This document shows positions 60,622 through 64,000 of a DNA stretch of 64,000 bases, piece after piece. The notes under the pieces were generated by a model that had not been told where the DNA came from, did not search any database, and saw only the letters and a program-made list of their open reading frames with translations. The stretch spans positions 110,935-174,934 of the forward strand of contig JASGMV010000001.1 of assembly GCA_030156255.1 (NCBI GenBank). Direction: 5' to 3'. Every line of letters begins with the position of its first letter. Within the stretch, counting starts at the first letter, position 1. Position numbers and translations under genes: made by a program. The DNA is from Desulfovibrionales bacterium. GTDB lineage: Bacteria; Desulfobacterota; Desulfovibrionia; Desulfovibrionales; Desulfovibrionaceae.

Positions 60622-61105
60622 CGAATATCAGGACAACCTGGAGGCGTTCCGGGAAATCCCCTTCTTCTCCGGCTTGCCGCTTGAACCGCTCAAGGTGCTG
60701 GCCTATTTGAGCGAACGCCGGCGCTACAATCCGGGCGACGTCGTCTTCGCCAAGGACGACGTCGACCAGAACGCCTACTACCTCCTTGAGGGCTCGGCCT
60801 CCTTGCTCGTGAACGGAGACGAAGACGCCAAGCTCAAGGTCTTCAAGGCCGGCGACTTCATCGGCGCCTTGTCGCTCGTCGGCGACATGAAACGGCTTTT
60901 CTCCCTCAAGGCGACGGAGCATCTTTCCGTCATCGTCTTGTCCCGCGAGCTGTTCCAGAAAACTTTGGAGCAATTTCCGGATATTCTGTACAAATTCCTT
61001 GAGGCCGTGGTGGACGGCGTTTACGACTGGGAAAAACGGCTGCTCTACAAACACGCCATGGCCTGCACCGCATGCCTGCCGCATCTCGGAGTGACCCTCG
61101 TCTGA
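60587..61105 (+). CDS. Cyclic nucleotide-binding domain protein (no DNA-binding domain)
   Basis: This 172-residue protein is almost entirely a cNMP-binding beta-barrel: FREIPFFSGLPLEPLKVLAY, RRYNPGDVVFAKDDVDQNAY, LLEGSASLLVNGDEDAKLKV and FKAGDFIGALSLVGD, the phosphate-binding cassette region. It lacks the helix-turn-helix of Crp/Fnr, so it is not a transcription factor. The final residues contain a CTAC pair. It begins inside the 3' end of the ABC exporter gene (35-base overlap), strongly suggesting that its product works with the exporter, possibly as a regulatory subunit. Ligand is unknown. Confidence 0.88.
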   Translation: MNSSTEPTQGISEYQDNLEAFREIPFFSGLPLEPLKVLAYLSERRRYNPGDVVFAKDDVDQNAYYLLEGSASLLVNGDEDAKLKVFKAGDFIGALSLVGDMKRLFSLKATEHLSVIVLSRELFQKTLEQFPDILYKFLEAVVDGVYDWEKRLLYKHAMACTACLPHLGVTLV

Positions 61106-61129
61106 CGGCGAACAACAGGAGTTGAGGAT

Positions 61130-61741
61130 ATGCGATTCTTTGTTCTGATCCTGGCCTGTTTCATGGCTCTTGCGCCGGCGGCGGCCAGCGCCGGCGACAC
61201 GCCGCAACCGGTCTCCCTGGCCGGGCTCACCCTGGGCGCCAAAGTGGACGATCTCGCCAGCCGCCTGCAACTGTCCACGGCCATGCCCTTATGGGGCCAG
61301 CCGTACGTCTCGCGGGTTCAAGCCCGAGAGTCCGAGGGATTCACCAGCGGCTACGTGACCTACGGCAACTGCAAGCGCCCGGGAACGCTGCTGCGCATCA
61401 AGCTGAACTACAAAGATGGCAGTGAGCGCTTTTTCACCAAGCTCAAAAAAGCGCTGGAGGCGAAGTACGGGAAAAGCGACGAATGGCGCGGCGGAGCCTT
61501 CGGGACGCTCAAGGTCTGGAAATGGAGCGTGCCCGGCGAGAAAGGAGCGCCGGGCACCAGCATCGTCATCATGCGCTACACGGGAGACGATGAGGACTTC
61601 ACCGACGGAAACTCCATCCGCATTTCCTTTCCGGAGTGGATACAGGAAGAACGCGAGTGCTGGGAAAAAGCCCATCCGAACATCAAGGGAGAACCCTTGC
61701 CGGCCGGAAAACCGGGCTTTGACTGGATGCTGCCCTACTGA
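61130..61741 (+). CDS. Exported hypothetical protein, 203 aa
   Basis: I do not recognise this protein. A signal peptide (MRFFVLILACFMALAPAAAS) with a cleavage site after ASA precedes a mature part of about 180 residues: GLTLGAKVDDLASRL, a Cys in YGNCKRPGTLLRIKLNY and an acidic C-terminal half (YTGDDEDFTDGNSI, EERECWEKA). It is probably periplasmic. Two cysteines in the mature part could form a disulfide. It is 24 bases downstream of the cNMP-binding gene and 37 bases before the DAC-like gene, so it is likely one operon. A hairpin GGGGCC-ACA-GGCCCC lies at 61752-61766. Confidence 0.7.
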   Translation: MRFFVLILACFMALAPAAASAGDTPQPVSLAGLTLGAKVDDLASRLQLSTAMPLWGQPYVSRVQARESEGFTSGYVTYGNCKRPGTLLRIKLNYKDGSERFFTKLKKALEAKYGKSDEWRGGAFGTLKVWKWSVPGEKGAPGTSIVIMRYTGDDEDFTDGNSIRISFPEWIQEERECWEKAHPNIKGEPLPAGKPGFDWMLPY

Positions 61742-61778
61742 TCCGAAACAGGGGGCCACAGGCCCCGCCGACGAGGCC

Positions 61779-63221
61779 ATGATCAGCGACCCGGGTTTTC
61801 TCAATCTGTCCATCTTTCACATTCTGGACGGCCTGCGCGACGGATTGTCCCACTTTTCCCAGAAAAGCCGCGCCGCCCTGCTCTACGCTCTCTCGCCCGA
61901 CGGCCCCATCCGCGTCTACGACCCCCAAAAATTGCTGGAGGGGCACGAGCACAAAATCAAGGCCTTGTATTTTGAGGGGCAGGACTGGAAAAAGCCTCCC
62001 AGAAACCTTCAGCACCGCTTGTTCACCAAAGGCGCCTCCAGAGACGTCTCCCTCTCCGGCCTGATCACCTGCCACGGCTGGTCCCCATCGCTTTTTTACC
62101 AAATATGGTTCACGGAGCAGCACCCGGACATGTGCTGCATCGGCCCGACCGAGCGCTGGCTGGAATGCGCGGCCAGCCTTCTTTGCCAGGATCTGGCCTC
62201 GGGAAGCGTGCTGCGCCTGTCCTCCTCCGGCCAGGTGCTCCAGCAATACTCCAACCACGCCGTGCGCGACTATATCGTGGACGAGCGCGCCCGCATTCTC
62301 GGGGTGGACACCTACCTGCGGGTCTATCCCACGCTGGACGCCGTGCTGGCCATCTCCAAAACCCCGGAGGAAGGCGCCTGTCCCAGAGGCCGCCTGACCT
62401 TCGTGGAGCCGAGGCTTGCGTCCCGCATCAAATTTCTGGCCCGCTTCCCGAGCATGGAGCAACCGAAGCTGGAGCAAACCAAACACGTCCGGAAGCTACT
62501 GCTCGCCGTGGAGCGATCTTCCCGGACCCTCGTGTCCGACGGCGCGTCCGTTCTCGGCGTGGCGACCGGGCACATGCCTCCGGCCAGCATCACGGCCGAC
62601 TATCGCGGCGCCCACGGCTTCCTGCTCGTGGACGGCCAATCCGTCTGCTCCATCCAAGACGGCGGATTCCACTCCGGCAATCTCAAGGCGAACCTCGTCC
62701 ATCTGGAGGAGCATCTGCTGGACTCCGACCTTGAAACGCCCCAGGCCGACAGCCTGTTCCAGATCGTCTCCCACATCGTGGCCTACGCGGGAAAACGAAA
62801 GCACGGCTGCGCGCTGGTCATCGACCTGCAAAGCGAGCCGGAGGACCTCCCCGGGCAAATGATCGAATCCCCGCTGGACTTGACCCGGCGGGACAATCTG
62901 GATTTGGCGGCCTCCCTGGCCAAGGTGGACGGAGCTCTGCACATCTGCAGGGACCTCACCCTGCGCAGCTTCGCCTGCCTCATGGACGGGCAACGCGTCC
63001 CCGGCGAAAACCGGGCGCGAGGCGCCCGTTTCAACTCCGCCCTGCGCTTCACCGCCGCGCACGACCATCTGGTGGTCGTGGTGGTCTCGGCCGACCGCCC
63101 CGTCTCGGTCATCCACCGGGGGGTGGAGCTCAACGCCGCCTGCGAATGGAGCCAATTGTTCGCCTGCGCCCACACCCCTCCCACGCTGACCCAATGGCTC
63201 GAAGACGCCAACTATCTGTAA
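61779..63221 (+). CDS. DisA_N/DAC-fold protein, putative diadenylate cyclase
   Basis: This 480-residue protein has an uncharacterised N-terminal half and a C-terminal domain with the diadenylate cyclase pattern: ADYRGAHGFLLVDGQSVCSI, CALVIDLQSEPEDLPGQMIE, the catalytic DGA in LAKVDGALHICRD near 384, and RGARFNSALRFTAAHDHLVV near 413-432 followed by [14 protein letters not shown]. Canonical DAC enzymes have an RHR motif where RFN occurs here. DGA is retained. It may synthesise c-di-AMP or a related dinucleotide, or only bind nucleotides. It ends the exporter/cNMP-binding/exported-protein cluster, suggesting a nucleotide-controlled transport system. The N-terminal half is of unknown fold. Confidence 0.7.
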   Translation: MISDPGFLNLSIFHILDGLRDGLSHFSQKSRAALLYALSPDGPIRVYDPQKLLEGHEHKIKALYFEGQDWKKPPRNLQHRLFTKGASRDVSLSGLITCHGWSPSLFYQIWFTEQHPDMCCIGPTERWLECAASLLCQDLASGSVLRLSSSGQVLQQYSNHAVRDYIVDERARILGVDTYLRVYPTLDAVLAISKTPEEGACPRGRLTFVEPRLASRIKFLARFPSMEQPKLEQTKHVRKLLLAVERSSRTLVSDGASVLGVATGHMPPASITADYRGAHGFLLVDGQSVCSIQDGGFHSGNLKANLVHLEEHLLDSDLETPQADSLFQIVSHIVAYAGKRKHGCALVIDLQSEPEDLPGQMIESPLDLTRRDNLDLAASLAKVDGALHICRDLTLRSFACLMDGQRVPGENRARGARFNSALRFTAAHDHLVVVVVSADRPVSVIHRGVELNAACEWSQLFACAHTPPTLTQWLEDANYL

Positions 63222-63237
63222 GAATGGACGAAACGCC

Positions 63238-63432
63238 ATGCCCGACAATCCGAAAAACGACCGCATCCTGATCGGGCCGATTCTCGTCCTCGTTTTCGGT
63301 CTCGTCTATCTGCTCGCCTCCTACAACCCCGAACGCGAAGGCGTCACGGTGGTCCAGGCCCTGGCCCTGGCCGCCCTCGTCCTGCTCTCCTACCGGCGCG
63401 CCAAACGCAGGCGGGACAACGCCGAGGATTGA
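63238..63432 (+). CDS. Small membrane protein, 64 aa
   Basis: This small protein has two hydrophobic segments (ILIGPILVLVFGLVYLLASY and VVQALALAALVLLSYRR) joined by a short loop, then a basic tail (RRAKRRRDNAED). The positive-inside rule suggests both ends are cytoplasmic. It lies between the DAC-like gene and the metallo-hydrolase gene with 16- and 2-base gaps, so it is in the same operon. I do not recognise a family. Confidence 0.65.
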   Translation: MPDNPKNDRILIGPILVLVFGLVYLLASYNPEREGVTVVQALALAALVLLSYRRAKRRRDNAED

Positions 63433-63434
63433 AC

Positions 63435-64000
63435 ATGCGACTGAGCGTCCTGGTCGACAACAATACACTCACGGACCGTTACTTTCTCGGCGAGCCGGGG
63501 CTGTCTTTCCTGCTGGAGGCGGACGGGAAAAAAATCCTTTTCGACGCCGGCTACTCCGACGCCTTCCTGAGAAACGCCCAGAGCCTCGGACTGGACATGC
63601 TCCACCTGGATTGGCTGGTCCTCTCCCACGGCCATTCGGACCACAGCTGGGGCCTGGACGCTTTGATCCGCCTCCACGCGGAGGCGGTCGTCGAACAACG
63701 CAGCCAACGGCGGCCGACCCTGGTCGCCCACCCGGCGGCCCTGGAGCCTCGCTCCCTGCCCGGGCTGGGAAGGATCGGCTCGCTGCTGGGCCGCGATCGA
63801 CTCGGCGAACATTTTCCCCTCGCCCTCGGCGCCGAGCCCCGACGGCTGACCGAATCCGTCTGGTTCCTGGGGGAAATTCCCCGGCGCTTCGACTTCGAGT
63901 CCACGCCGCCCATGGGAGTGAGGGAGTCCGCTTCGGGTCCGACGCCGGACGACCTGCCCGACGACACGGGGCTGGCCGTGCGTACTCCGGGCGGGTTGGC
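63435..64000 (+). CDS. Metallo-beta-lactamase-fold hydrolase (3' end outside window)
   Basis: The first 188 residues of an MBL-fold protein are visible: MRLSVLVDNNTLTDRYFLGE, GLSFLLEADGKKILFDAGYS and the metal-binding motif VLSHGHSDHSWGLDAL (HxHxDH). The pattern DNNT-L.D...GE.GLSFL resembles the MBL subfamily related to dihydropterin 4-(ribofuranosyl)aminobenzene-phosphate synthases found in many anaerobes. The frame is open to the window end. It starts two bases after the 64-aa membrane protein stop. Confidence 0.85.
   Translation, partial: MRLSVLVDNNTLTDRYFLGEPGLSFLLEADGKKILFDAGYSDAFLRNAQSLGLDMLHLDWLVLSHGHSDHSWGLDALIRLHAEAVVEQRSQRRPTLVAHPAALEPRSLPGLGRIGSLLGRDRLGEHFPLALGAEPRRLTESVWFLGEIPRRFDFESTPPMGVRESASGPTPDDLPDDTGLAVRTPGGL

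Overview
The window is GC-rich (roughly 62-65% by eye) and densely coded, with no rRNA, tRNA, CRISPR array, insertion sequence or prophage that I can recognise. The gene content points to a sulfate-reducing deltaproteobacterium of the Desulfovibrionales. The strongest marker is a TunR-type regulator, an XerC/D-like DNA-binding part fused to a double TOBE (molybdate/tungstate-binding) part, divergent from a TSUP permease. Supporting markers are many hybrid histidine kinases, CbiL/Q/O, FmdE and MbfA. The taxonomic placement is inference.

Left part (1-18 kb): the end of metE; a small unknown gene; a promoter whose spacer is a Fur-box-like sequence, ahead of an HD-GYP phosphodiesterase; a nitroreductase; a four-PAS hybrid kinase; a BtuCDF-type ABC importer followed by FmdE; a Ni/Co importer set (CbiL-CbiQ-CbiO) with no adjacent CbiM; a CBS-domain ClC channel; a stand-alone AsnC/Lrp ligand-binding domain; a DMT permease; CheY; a short J-domain protein; and a ParB-like protein without ParA. 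From 26.6 down to 18.3 kb a minus-strand operon, with 4-bp ATGA overlaps at both junctions, encodes a soluble PAS/GAF kinase, a membrane hybrid kinase with two receivers and an Hpt domain, and a receiver-GGDEF output: a complete phosphorelay to c-di-GMP.

Middle (26.8-30 kb): the most novel locus is a compact three-gene candidate RiPP pathway. It contains a B12-binding radical SAM enzyme with a C-terminal PqqD-like recognition domain, a 62-residue peptide made of nine (S/A)CHGP pentapeptides behind a 16-residue leader, and a methyltransferase with an N-terminal Trm112-like zinc module. A perfect 9-bp hairpin covers the methyltransferase ribosome binding site. I do not recognise this precursor family.

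30-41 kb: a class III aminotransferase; an AT-richer Rrf2 regulator; a TPP-dependent E1 alpha/beta pair without E2/E3; a MarR regulator with an 18-bp perfect palindrome just upstream; a quinone-oxidoreductase-like enzyme; the TSUP permease/TunR divergon with a 32-bp operator; an MbfA-type iron exporter; and a CgeB-like glycosyltransferase.

Right part (41-64 kb): a housekeeping block rlmE-yebC-ruvC-ruvA-ruvB, then a decayed dispersed repeat; a TIM-barrel protein; a minus-strand group of rhomboid protease, HD-GYP protein and hybrid kinase; a small gene with a strong terminator; a GGDEF-EAL protein; a giant DUF748/AsmA-like envelope protein; an RsbW/STAS pair; and a plus-strand cluster of an ABC exporter with about 240 extra residues in its nucleotide-binding domain, a cNMP-binding protein, an exported protein and a DisA_N-like (diadenylate cyclase fold) protein. 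The window ends inside a metallo-beta-lactamase-fold gene. Recurrent themes are metal homeostasis (Fe, Ni/Co, Mo/W) and cyclic-nucleotide signalling (four c-di-GMP proteins, one cNMP-binding protein, one DAC-like protein).
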